Positions 1 to 5,374 of a DNA stretch of 5,413 bases are shown here, piece after piece. Origin of the DNA: an uncultured Collinsella sp. (GTDB lineage: Bacteria > Actinomycetota > Coriobacteriia > Coriobacteriales > Coriobacteriaceae). Numbering within the stretch: position 1 is the stretch's first letter; the number at the start of each line of letters is the position of its first letter. A program made the translations under genes and the position numbers. The stretch covers positions 1 to 5,413 of the forward strand of contig USBX01000077.1 in the NCBI GenBank assembly GCA_900552995.1. The letters run 5' to 3'. Below the pieces are notes generated by a model. That model was not told the origin of the DNA, ran no database searches, and saw only the letters and a program-made list of their open reading frames with translations.

Positions 1-48
1 CGAGATTAGCGAGTGTCTCGTGGGCTCGGAGATGTGTATAAGAGACAG
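1..48 (+). other. Nextera Read-2/i7 adapter remnant (not genomic)
   Basis: Bases 15-48 match the Nextera transposase Read-2 adapter: GTCTCGTGGGCTCGG at 15-29 followed by the 19-bp Tn5 mosaic end at 30-48. Bases 1-6 (CGAGAT) match the end of the P7 primer. Bases 7-14 (TAGCGAGT) then occupy the 8-base i7 index slot; their reverse complement ACTCGCTA is, from memory, index N716. The segment is library adapter left in the assembly, so it must not be annotated as organism sequence or as a transposon end. Genomic sequence starts at 49. Confidence 0.98.
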
Positions 49-246
49 CTTCTCAATCACGCCGTTGGAATAGGTCAGCGAGTCCTCGGACTCGTCCGCC
101 TCCTCGTCATCCTCGTCCGCCTCGTCTTCGGACTCTGCCTCGACGAGCGCCTCGTCCTCGAGCGTTACGTCCTCCGCCTCGGCGGCGACGGCCCCGTTCG
201 TCTCGAGCTCGGTATCGGCCACATCGACCTTCGTGTTAAAAGCCAT
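49..246 (-). CDS. Asp23/Gls24 family envelope stress protein, 3' truncated by adapter
   Basis: The first 66 codons of a gene are present. The ATG at 246 has an ideal AAGGAGG Shine-Dalgarno (251-257) four bases upstream. Residues 1-57 are extremely acidic and probably disordered (21 of residues 23-55 are D or E). The protein then enters LTYSNGVIEK at residues 57-66, which resembles the opening of the Asp23/Gls24 domain (usually followed by an I-A-x-x-E-V-x-G-V type helix). The rest is lost: at base 48 the frame runs into adapter and would read LSLIHISEPTR, a well-known artefact peptide. Family members are cytoplasmic proteins induced by alkaline or cell-wall stress; in S. aureus Asp23 is held at the membrane by AmaP. 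The AmaP-like and DUF2273 genes directly upstream strongly support the call. On DNA the acidic stretch is a degenerate CTCGTC/GCCTC repeat. The domain itself is almost entirely missing, so the family call rests on about ten residues plus context. Confidence 0.75.
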
Positions 247-290
247 GGTTCCTCCTTATGCCTGCCACGGATGCGACAGTCGAATACATA

Positions 291-668
291 TTAGCGGCCG
301 CTAAACAGACGGCCGAAGAAGTTAACGATACCGTTCTCGCCGTCGCGAATCTGGCCGATCACGGCGCCGATCAGCACAAAGAATGCGATGACGAGCGTGT
401 CCCACAGGCCCAACGTAAGTACCAGCACGGCGAGGATAAAGCCTGCCACGGCGCCGAGCGTAGTGTTGGGGTGGCGCACGGCGTAGCTCCAGATAGCAGC
501 GCCCGTGCCCTTGATGAGACCCATGGCTTCGTCAAAGTCGTTGGCGGCACTGTCGTGCTGCTCGCCGGCCTCGGGCTTGGTGTCGGCGGACTCGCCTGCC
601 GGCATAGCGTTCTGATCGATCGTCAGGCGCGGCGTGCGGGCGGTCTTGTCTTGGTTGGTATCACTCAC
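291..668 (-). CDS. DUF2273 family small membrane protein with hydrophilic N-terminal extension
   Basis: The protein is 125 residues, starting at GTG 666-668 with GGAGG six bases upstream; TAA stop at 291-293. Residues 1-60 are hydrophilic, with a K/E/D/T/A-rich stretch. Residues 66-113 carry the DUF2273 signature: HPNTTLGAVAG, a hydrophobic segment at about 71-89, LGLWD at 86-90 (family pattern G-F/W-x-x-T), a second hydrophobic segment at about 91-106, then GQIRDGENG. Typical DUF2273 proteins are about 60-80 residues, so the N-terminal half is an extension. The start overlaps the end of the AmaP gene by 8 nt (GTGAGTGA), suggesting translational coupling; the Asp23 gene follows after 44 bp. 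The molecular function of DUF2273 is unknown; it is often encoded with AmaP and Asp23, and a role in the membrane-bound Asp23 complex is inferred. A longer reading frame reaching back to 887 was rejected because it would lie almost wholly inside the AmaP gene and lacks this start signal. Confidence 0.82.
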   Translation of the reverse strand: MSDTNQDKTARTPRLTIDQNAMPAGESADTKPEAGEQHDSAANDFDEAMGLIKGTGAAIWSYAVRHPNTTLGAVAGFILAVLVLTLGLWDTLVIAFFVLIGAVIGQIRDGENGIVNFFGRLFSGR

Positions 669-1206
669 CGGAAACCTCCACGGTCTGGACGGTAGTCTTG
701 GACGGCAAAAAACGGACGCGCGCGGTCGTACCCGGCGTGCCGAGCATGGTGTCACAGGCCACCTCGATGCGCTGCTGCATCGAGGTGGCAAGAGCGGCAA
801 CGTCCTTATCATCGAGCGCGATGGCCTCGACCTTAAAACGAACGTGCGACTCGTCGGAGCCTTGAACGCGCGCCTCGATATGCTCAACCATCACGCGATC
901 ATCGCACTCCGCCGCGGCACGGGCGCACGAGGAAAGCGCTGCGAGCGTGACCTCGATATTGCGCTCCCCCGCCGGATGCACGCAGGACGGCTCGCGGCGC
1001 GCGAACATCAGGCGGAAAAACCCGACGAGCACGCCAAGCGCCACGATGGCGGCACACACCGTCACGACGACGCGAGGCATGGTGTCACGCAACAGCAGCA
1101 TAAACCGATACGTATACGGCCCCCAAAACTGGCAGACAAGCGTGCCCAGCGCCACGATGGCGGCGGCAAGGTACACGATTGCTAGGGCTCGTTTGAGCAC
1201 GCGCAT
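661..1206 (-). CDS. amaP: AmaP-like alkaline shock response membrane anchor protein
   Basis: The protein is 181 residues, the usual size for AmaP. ATG at 1206 has AAAGGAG (1213-1219) six bases upstream; TGA stop at 661-663. It has a short basic N-terminus (RVLKR), a membrane segment at about 7-26, an aromatic/basic stretch WGPYTYRF (28-35), and a second membrane segment at about 46-68 ending in FRLMFARRE. A soluble domain of about 110 residues follows, with alternating beta-strand and helix character (NIEVTLAALSSCARAAAE, HVRFKVEAIA, TSMQQRIEVACDTMLG, ARVRFLP). This two-helix plus Asp23-like soluble domain order is the AmaP layout. In S. aureus AmaP recruits Asp23 to the membrane. Here it is the first gene of a three-gene unit with DUF2273 and Asp23, overlapping the next gene by 8 nt. 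Sequence is divergent, so the call rests on architecture, length and neighbours; a generic Asp23-cluster membrane protein is the alternative. Confidence 0.75.
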   Translation of the reverse strand: MRVLKRALAIVYLAAAIVALGTLVCQFWGPYTYRFMLLLRDTMPRVVVTVCAAIVALGVLVGFFRLMFARREPSCVHPAGERNIEVTLAALSSCARAAAECDDRVMVEHIEARVQGSDESHVRFKVEAIALDDKDVAALATSMQQRIEVACDTMLGTPGTTARVRFLPSKTTVQTVEVSGE

Positions 1207-1256
1207 GCGGCGCTCCTTTCGGGTCTCGGTCCACAGAATGCAAAACGATTCGCATC

Positions 1257-1262
1257 ATTATA
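1257..1262 (-). promoter_or_regulatory. Candidate -10 box (TATAAT) of the amaP-DUF2273-asp23 operon
   Basis: A perfect TATAAT on the minus strand occupies 1257-1262, about 50 bp upstream of the amaP ATG, giving an expected leader of roughly 44 nt with the AAAGGAG ribosome site inside it. No good -35 box exists at 16-18 bp spacing: the bases there (about 1280-1285) lie in the apical part of the yebC terminator stem. The box overlaps the T-tract of that terminator by one base. A weak or activator-dependent promoter fits a stress-regulated operon, but that is inference. Chance occurrence is possible because the T-tract enriches for A/T here. Confidence 0.5.
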
Positions 1263-1303
1263 AAAGAGCCGGGTCCGGTGCTCTACGCACGCGGATCCGG
1301 CTC
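1262..1303 (-). terminator. Intrinsic terminator downstream of yebC
   Basis: Arms 1266-1277 and 1292-1303 pair over 12 bp with a single mismatch (GAGCCGG outer part, TCCG inner part). The stem continues as GTGC (1278-1281) with GCAC (1287-1290) around a TCTAC loop, with one bulged base at 1291. On the minus strand the stem is followed by TTTT (1265-1262) then AT. This is a strong GC-rich hairpin plus U-tract 70 bp after the yebC stop and separates yebC from the amaP operon. Confidence 0.85.
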
Positions 1304-1348
1304 ATCTATTCCACGAGGCTTGCATACTCGCTTCATTATGCCCAGATA

Positions 1349-1368
1349 TGCACGGCTTAACCCGTGCA
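1349..1368 (-). other. Short hairpin just after the yebC stop codon
   Basis: TGCACGG (1349-1355) and CCGTGCA (1362-1368) form a perfect 7-bp stem with a 6-base loop, starting 4 nt after the yebC stop. No T-tract follows on either strand, so it is not a classical terminator. It may protect the mRNA 3' end or be a chance palindrome. Confidence 0.4.
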
Positions 1369-1372
1369 GGTG

Positions 1373-2179
1373 CTACTCCTCCTCGAGGGCAGCGATGACC
1401 TCGTCGGTCATGTCCATGGTGCTGTAGACGTCCTGGACGTCGTCGAGCTCCTCGAGGCGATCGATGAGGCGCTGGACCTTCTTGGCATCGGTGCCGGAGA
1501 CCTCGGTCGGGGTGGTCGGGACCATGGTGGTCTCGGAGCCCTTGACCTGGATGCCCTGCTCCTCGAGTGCCTTGGAGACAGCCATGACGTCGTTAGCAGC
1601 GGTCCAGACGATCCACTCCTCGCCGGCGTCCTCGTAGTCGTCGCCACCGGCCTCGGCGATGGCCATCATGAACTCTTCCTCGTCACCGGCAGCACCGTTG
1701 GCGATCATAGTCTCCTTCTTGGCGTTCTCGTCCAAGATCTCCTTGGCGACGACAATCTGGCCCTTGCGCTCAAACTGGAAGGCGACGGAGCCGGAGGTGC
1801 CCAGGTTGCCACCAGCGTGGGAGAAGGCGGAACGGACATCGGCGGCAGTGCGGTTGCGATTATCGGTCAGGCAGTCAACGTAGACGGCGACACCGGCGGG
1901 ACCATAGCCCTCGTACACGATGTTCTCGTAGACGGCGGCATCGGCACCCGAACCAAAAGCCTTGTCGATAGCGGACTTGATCTTGTCCTTAGGCATGGAC
2001 TGAGCCTTGGCCTTGGCAACAGCAGCAGCGAGGCTGGCGTTGTTCTCGGGCAGCGGGTCGCCGCCGAGACGGGCAGCAACGGTGATGTTGCGGCTCAGCT
2101 TGGAGAAGAGGGCGGAACGCTTGGCGTCCTGCGCGCCCTTACGATGCTTGGTTGTGGCCCACTTAGAGTGTCCGGACAT
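1373..2179 (-). CDS. yebC: YebC/TACO1 family protein (PmpR-type)
   Basis: The protein is 268 residues. ATG at 2179 has AGGAG six bases upstream (2186-2190); TAG stop at 1373-1375. It begins with the hallmark MSGHSKWATTKHRKGAQDAK and ITVAARLGGDP (32-42), followed by the helical N-terminal domain (SMPKDKIKSAIDKAFG, 61-76). The family core is YEGYGPAGVAVYVD (89-102), TDNRNRTAADVR (105-116) and HAGGNLGTSGSVAFQFERKG (121-140). The C-terminal domains continue to an acidic tail (DEVIAALEEE). Length is slightly above the usual 240-250, mainly from acidic loops. YebC proteins are annotated as cytoplasmic transcriptional regulators (PmpR in Pseudomonas); more recent work on YebC/TACO1 points to a role in translation, helping ribosomes through difficult stretches such as polyproline. 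Which role applies here cannot be read from sequence. The gene appears monocistronic: its own leader upstream and a strong terminator downstream. It is not next to ruvC as in many bacteria. Codon use is strongly GC-biased, like a well-expressed housekeeping gene. Confidence 0.97.
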   Translation of the reverse strand: MSGHSKWATTKHRKGAQDAKRSALFSKLSRNITVAARLGGDPLPENNASLAAAVAKAKAQSMPKDKIKSAIDKAFGSGADAAVYENIVYEGYGPAGVAVYVDCLTDNRNRTAADVRSAFSHAGGNLGTSGSVAFQFERKGQIVVAKEILDENAKKETMIANGAAGDEEEFMMAIAEAGGDDYEDAGEEWIVWTAANDVMAVSKALEEQGIQVKGSETTMVPTTPTEVSGTDAKKVQRLIDRLEELDDVQDVYSTMDMTDEVIAALEEE

Positions 2180-2247
2180 ACGTGTCTCCTATCGGTTTCG
2201 ACCTAAAGCCCAGCGCAGATGCTCGGGCAATATAAACAAACGTCGTT

Positions 2248-2276
2248 ATGATATACCTACTGGCCTGCGAGATAAA
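2248..2276 (-). promoter_or_regulatory. Candidate yebC promoter
   Basis: On the minus strand TATCAT (2248-2253, five of six bases to consensus -10) lies 17 bp downstream of TTTATC (2271-2276, three of six to -35). The implied leader to the yebC ATG at 2179 is about 60 nt. A second A/T-rich hexamer, TATATT near 2227-2233, is a weaker alternative. The spacing is right but the -35 is poor, so this is a suggestion only. The rest of the 165-bp gap 2180-2344 holds the yebC ribosome site and the palindromic element next to the upstream gene. Confidence 0.35.
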
Positions 2277-2309
2277 CCCCAAAATGAAGGCGTCGTGATG
2301 ATGCCACCC

Positions 2310-2344
2310 TTTGGTGCAAAGTAACCTGACCCCAATGTACCAAA
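2310..2344 (-). repeat. Palindromic GGGGTCAGG-core element abutting the DUF6020-gene stop
   Basis: Arms TTTGGTGCA (2310-2318) and TGTACCAAA (2336-2344) pair over 9 positions with one mismatch. Between them, on the minus strand, is GGGGTCAGG (2333-2325). The element begins at the base right after the TAA stop (2345-2347) of the upstream gene. Its inner 21 bases (2317-2337) match 15 of 21 with the inner part of the element at the lgt stop (4637-4657). An alternative local hairpin CTTTG-GTG-CAAAG (2309-2321) overlaps it. There is no T-tract, so a standard terminator is unlikely; a REP-like dispersed element is the best inference. Confidence 0.55.
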
Positions 2345-4528
2345 TTAGGACCAGAGGAGGTCGCTGCGGGTGATGGTGGCGCCGATGGCAAAGGGCATGC
2401 AGGCGATGACCGGATACAGGTAGCGCATGTAGGTCGAGCCGTTGCAGGGACCGATCAGACACACGGCAAGCACGCCCAAAAGCGGCACCCAAATGGCCAG
2501 CCCGCGCCACGAATGGCGGCGCAACAGGTAGACCACCACGGCGATCATAATCCACACGTAAGTAGCCGAGCTCATGGTGAGCGAGATAAACGGGATGCGC
2601 TGTACTGCCACGCGATACAGGTTGATCAGGTGGTCGCACCAGCGCACAACCTTGCTATCGACCGGATGGAAGTCAAAGTACTTGAGGTTATCGGGCTTCG
2701 CCATAATCTCGGCACTGCGCGCCGTGCTGTAGACCCACGCATCGCGGGCACTCGGATAAAAGTAGCCGTAGTAGTTATTGATGAGCGCCGAGATATAGCA
2801 CTCGGGATCCTTTTTGAACATCTGCGCCCAGACCTCAAAATAGGCCTTGATGTCCTCCTGCGAAGCGTACTCGTTAAAGCAGTTCTTGACGGCGTCGGAC
2901 TTGTCGGGGTTGTAACGGCGGCCCAGATTCTCGTACTTGAGCACACGGTCGATCACGGCACGCTCATCGTCGGTCACCAAGCCGTCGCAAGGAGCCTCCA
3001 CGATAGTGCCGTCCTCCTTAACCGTAGGGTTGACACCCGAGTTGAGGCCGTCGTGCTTTTGGACGAAACGAGCCGTCTGCTGGAACGGAATCGAGAGGAT
3101 TTCGCGCTTGGAACCAGGCGTAATGTCGTGCGCCGGCATAAAGACCTTGGTGAAGTACATATTAGAGGCAAGGCAGAGCGCGAGCACCGCGAGGACACCG
3201 ACCCAGCGGAAACGCGGGATGACGCCTGAAGGCGCAGCACCAGTCTGCTTGGCTGCACGACGAGTCACATGCACGTCCCATGCGCAAAACGCCGCTGCGA
3301 TTACGCATGCCGCCAGGGGAAACACCAGGCCGCCGTTGCGCAGAAACGTGGAACCCATGGCACCCAGAGCGAGCAGCAGCCAGTCATGGCGCGCAAAGAG
3401 CACGGGCCTCTGTTCGCCCGCACGCTCGGCATTGGCATCGCGACGGGGCAGGCCGCATGCCACGAGCTTCACGGCCTGCACCAACAGCACCAAAAACGCG
3501 TCGGCAAACAGCACATCTTTGGTAAGCAGGGCCGCGTAGTTGGAGAACATGGGCATAAACACAAAGAACAGCAAGATCACGCCGCGGACCAGCAGACTCA
3601 CGCCCAGCTTGCGCAGCGACGAGATGGAATAGGCCATGCAGGCGGCCGTAATGACGAACTGAGCACAGGTGTAGATGGCAAGACCTGCGTTGGCGCTGTT
3701 GAACAGTGAAAGCCCCAGCTGGACGCACGAACCGATGATAGCCGTGTGCACCACGGGGTGATGTCCGTTGAGCAACACATTGGGATTGAGCAGACGCAGG
3801 TAGTCACTCGTACCGTTGGGGTAGTTGAACCACTGGCGAATCTGCGCACCCGTATCTCCCATAAAAAGGCCGGGCAGCGAAGCGATGAGCGTGGGCGCCC
3901 AGGCGACCATAAGCACCAGGAAGGGCCCGACAAAGGGATGGACCGAGAGCACGGCGTGAGCCACACGCCATACGCGGCCAAAGTGCGCTTCGGAAAACGG
4001 AATGCGCCGAGAGCTCAGCCAATCTAGACACTCAAAAGCCAGGTAGAAGGCAACGACCGCCAAGAGCATCCAGCCCGCACCGCCTATCCAGGCGCAGATG
4101 ATCCGAGCCTTGTCGCCGAGTACGATCTCGGCAGAATCGGTGAGGTCGTAGCTGCGGCCAAACACCATGCAGACGGCAAAGAACAGCGACGGAAGGATCA
4201 CCGAAGGACGCCAAGCATCGCCGCGGCCAAAGAATACGTAGCGAAACGGCAGAGTGAGCAGGCAGGCAAGCGCAAGCAGCATGACCGCGTCGGTATGGCC
4301 GGCAAACGAGAGGAGCACCTCGTAGCACACGTACAGCATGCCCGAGGCTTTGGGGTCAATCGCCAAGACTGCGTTGCTCGAGACCGGCGCGGGATCGATG
4401 GAAAACGCCGTGGTCGCCAACAGCGCGAGCAGAAATGCGATGAGCGTCTGCTTGGCGGGGTAGCGCTTAAACCAGACGATGCGGGCAGCGTCGCGCGCAG
4501 CCGTTGTGGAGAGGTCGGAATCCTTCAC
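2345..4528 (-). CDS. DUF6020-like polytopic membrane protein, putative GT-C type glycosyltransferase
   Basis: The protein is 727 residues, starting at GTG 4526-4528; TAA stop at 2345-2347. The N-terminus is short and cytoplasmic-looking (basic KRYPAK at 21-26), followed by many hydrophobic segments (about 28-44, 79-99, 108-124, 143-168, 198-218, 262-280, 283-300, 310-328, 338-357, 382-416, 440-457), then a soluble region at about 460-645 and final membrane segments at about 652-669, 676-694 and 700-718. Motifs recalled from DUF6020 are LPGLFMGDTGAQ (218-229, with D225 in a loop after a membrane segment), NGHHPVVHT (254-262), LLTKDVLF (334-341), LRNGG (396-400), REILSIPFQQTARFV (475-489) and MRYLYP (701-706). 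A loop aspartate early in a polytopic protein is typical of GT-C enzymes that use lipid-linked sugars; activity and substrate are inference. The ribosome site is weak: AAAGG lies 11 nt from the start. The gene lies 135 bp after lgt and is flanked on both sides by palindromic elements. It could equally be an uncharacterised envelope polymer enzyme of another kind. Confidence 0.82.
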   Translation of the reverse strand: MKDSDLSTTAARDAARIVWFKRYPAKQTLIAFLLALLATTAFSIDPAPVSSNAVLAIDPKASGMLYVCYEVLLSFAGHTDAVMLLALACLLTLPFRYVFFGRGDAWRPSVILPSLFFAVCMVFGRSYDLTDSAEIVLGDKARIICAWIGGAGWMLLAVVAFYLAFECLDWLSSRRIPFSEAHFGRVWRVAHAVLSVHPFVGPFLVLMVAWAPTLIASLPGLFMGDTGAQIRQWFNYPNGTSDYLRLLNPNVLLNGHHPVVHTAIIGSCVQLGLSLFNSANAGLAIYTCAQFVITAACMAYSISSLRKLGVSLLVRGVILLFFVFMPMFSNYAALLTKDVLFADAFLVLLVQAVKLVACGLPRRDANAERAGEQRPVLFARHDWLLLALGAMGSTFLRNGGLVFPLAACVIAAAFCAWDVHVTRRAAKQTGAAPSGVIPRFRWVGVLAVLALCLASNMYFTKVFMPAHDITPGSKREILSIPFQQTARFVQKHDGLNSGVNPTVKEDGTIVEAPCDGLVTDDERAVIDRVLKYENLGRRYNPDKSDAVKNCFNEYASQEDIKAYFEVWAQMFKKDPECYISALINNYYGYFYPSARDAWVYSTARSAEIMAKPDNLKYFDFHPVDSKVVRWCDHLINLYRVAVQRIPFISLTMSSATYVWIMIAVVVYLLRRHSWRGLAIWVPLLGVLAVCLIGPCNGSTYMRYLYPVIACMPFAIGATITRSDLLWS

Positions 4529-4541
4529 AGTCCAAAGAGCC

Positions 4542-4551
4542 TTTCTAGAAA
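4542..4551. promoter_or_regulatory. Perfect 10-bp palindrome TTTCTAGAAA overlapping the ribosome site
   Basis: TTTCTAGAAA is self-complementary and lies 13 bp upstream of the GTG start of the DUF6020-like gene. Its minus-strand right half, AGAAA, runs into the only Shine-Dalgarno-like sequence (AAAGG, 4544-4540). It could be a small operator, or pairing with nearby CTTT could mask the ribosome site. No other copy is evident in the window, so function is speculative. Confidence 0.25.
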
Positions 4552-4554
4552 CCC

Positions 4555-4581
4555 GCCAAAAAGGGACAGGTTTATTTTGGC
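4555..4581 (+). repeat. Palindromic AGGGACAGG-core element in the lgt-DUF6020 gap
   Basis: GCCAAAA (4555-4561) and TTTTGGC (4575-4581) form a perfect 7-bp stem around a 13-base loop that contains GGGACAGG (4563-4570). The core with its A-rich flank (4559-4570) matches 11 of 12 bases of the inverted core at 4645-4656. This unit therefore has the same stem-core-stem plan as the elements at 4629-4665 and 2310-2344, but is oriented opposite to both. Confidence 0.5.
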
Positions 4582-4594
4582 AGGTTTTATCTGG
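4567..4594 (+). repeat. Tandem pair of imperfect 14-bp direct repeats
   Basis: CAGGTTTATTTTGG (4567-4580) is followed at once by CAGGTTTTATCTGG (4581-4594); 11 of 14 positions agree. The first copy overlaps the core of the 4555-4581 palindrome. A small hairpin GTTTT-ATCTGGG-AAAAC (4584-4600) sits across the end of the second copy. Function unknown; probably part of the same mosaic repeat region. Confidence 0.45.
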
Positions 4595-4628
4595 GAAAAC
4601 GTTACGGTTCTGTCATCGTTGCCCAGCA

Positions 4629-4665
4629 AACCACCACAAAGGTGCCTGTCCCCTTTGTGGTGGTT
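4629..4665 (-). repeat. Long perfect hairpin with GGGGACAGG core at the lgt stop codon
   Basis: Arms 4629-4642 and 4652-4665 are perfectly complementary over 14 bp (inner 12: CCACCACAAAGG with CCTTTGTGGTGG) around a 9-base loop, 4643-4651. The minus strand reads GGGGACAGG at 4653-4645. The outer two bases of the right arm belong to the lgt TAA stop (4664-4666). On the lgt transcript the hairpin is followed by only three T residues, then GC, so it is a poor intrinsic terminator but could protect the mRNA 3' end. The shared core with two other palindromes argues for a dispersed REP-like element. Confidence 0.7.
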
Positions 4666-5374
4666 AGACGTCGAGGTAGATGCGCTGGGGGCGATTGCGG
4701 TGTCGGGCGAAGATGATGAGCACCAGGCCGGCAATCACGAGCGGCAAACTCAGCAGCTGGCCCATGGTGATAACGCCTCCCAGCAGATAGCCCAGCTGGG
4801 CATCGGGCACGCGCACGAACTCAACGAGAAAGCGGACGATGCCGTACCCCATCACGAACACGCCCATAAACGTACCCTGGGGCAGCAGTGGCTTTTTGCG
4901 GCTGAGCACCTGCAAAAAACAGAAGAGCACGACGCCCTCAAGAAACGCCTCATAGAGCTGGGAGGGATGGCGCGGCATATCGCCCGCAGTGCCGCCAAAG
5001 ACCACACCCCAAGGCAGATCGGTCGGCTTACCCCACAGCTCGCCGTTGACGAAATTGGCACAACGGCCCAGGCACAGGGCCAGCGGGGCGCCGATCACGG
5101 CAAGGTCGGCGACGGTCCAGGCGTCGAGCTTATACATGCGGCACACGATGATGCCGCCCAAGATGCCGCCCACCAGGCCGCCGTGGAAGCTCATGCCGCC
5201 CTCGTTGGTGGCAAAGATCTCGAGCGGGTGGGTCCAATAGTAGCCATCGCCGTAAAAGACGACGTAAAACAGGCGCGCGCCGATGATGAGGCCAAAGACC
5301 GCGCCGACCACGACGCTCGTCAGGTCATCGATCGTAATGTCGAAGCCCCAACGACGCTGCGTGCGGTACATAAC
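4664..5374 (-). CDS. lgt: Prolipoprotein diacylglyceryl transferase, 5' truncated by adapter
   Basis: The C-terminal 236 residues of Lgt are present; TAA stop at 4664-4666. Lgt is the integral membrane enzyme that moves diacylglycerol from phosphatidylglycerol to the lipobox cysteine of prolipoproteins, the first step of lipoprotein maturation. Visible motifs, numbered from the first genomic codon, are GARLFYVVFY (32-41), SFHGGLVGG (62-70, with H64 corresponding to E. coli H103), GRCANFVNGELWG (103-115, with R104 corresponding to E. coli R143, N107 and E112), HPSQLYEA (136-143) and RFLVEFVRVPD (181-191). Both alignments give an offset of 39, so about 40 N-terminal residues (first membrane helix and its conserved tyrosine) lie off the contig. 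Continuing upstream in frame gives MYKRQ, which is adapter, not protein. The retained catalytic residues look intact, so the truncation is an assembly effect. The promoter and start are outside the window. Confidence 0.96.
   Translation of the reverse strand, partial: VMYRTQRRWGFDITIDDLTSVVVGAVFGLIIGARLFYVVFYGDGYYWTHPLEIFATNEGGMSFHGGLVGGILGGIIVCRMYKLDAWTVADLAVIGAPLALCLGRCANFVNGELWGKPTDLPWGVVFGGTAGDMPRHPSQLYEAFLEGVVLFCFLQVLSRKKPLLPQGTFMGVFVMGYGIVRFLVEFVRVPDAQLGYLLGGVITMGQLLSLPLVIAGLVLIIFARHRNRPQRIYLDV

Noticed and set aside
61..190. Minisatellite or CRISPR-like array in the CTCGTC-rich stretch
   Set aside because: The repeats are short and irregular with no spacers, and encode the acidic D/E tract of the Asp23 protein.
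291..887. Longer start for the DUF2273 gene (198 residues)
   Set aside because: The extra 73 codons lie inside the amaP coding region in another frame and are arginine/serine/proline-rich shadow sequence; the GTG at 668 has a good ribosome site.
1364..2206. Long plus-strand reading frame (280 codons) opposite yebC
   Set aside because: It is antisense to a textbook YebC gene, rich in L/G/D/V as expected from the complement of GC-biased codons, and has no credible ribosome site or family motif.
4629..4665. Intrinsic terminator for lgt
   Set aside because: The stem is strong but only three T residues follow before GC on the transcript, and the conserved core links it to two other palindromes; a repeat element is preferred, though some termination activity is possible.
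49..5374. A new defence, mobile or biosynthetic gene system
   Set aside because: All six genes belong to recognisable housekeeping or envelope families; no nuclease, helicase, recombinase or toxin-antitoxin gene is visible. The repeats are the only unexplained structure.
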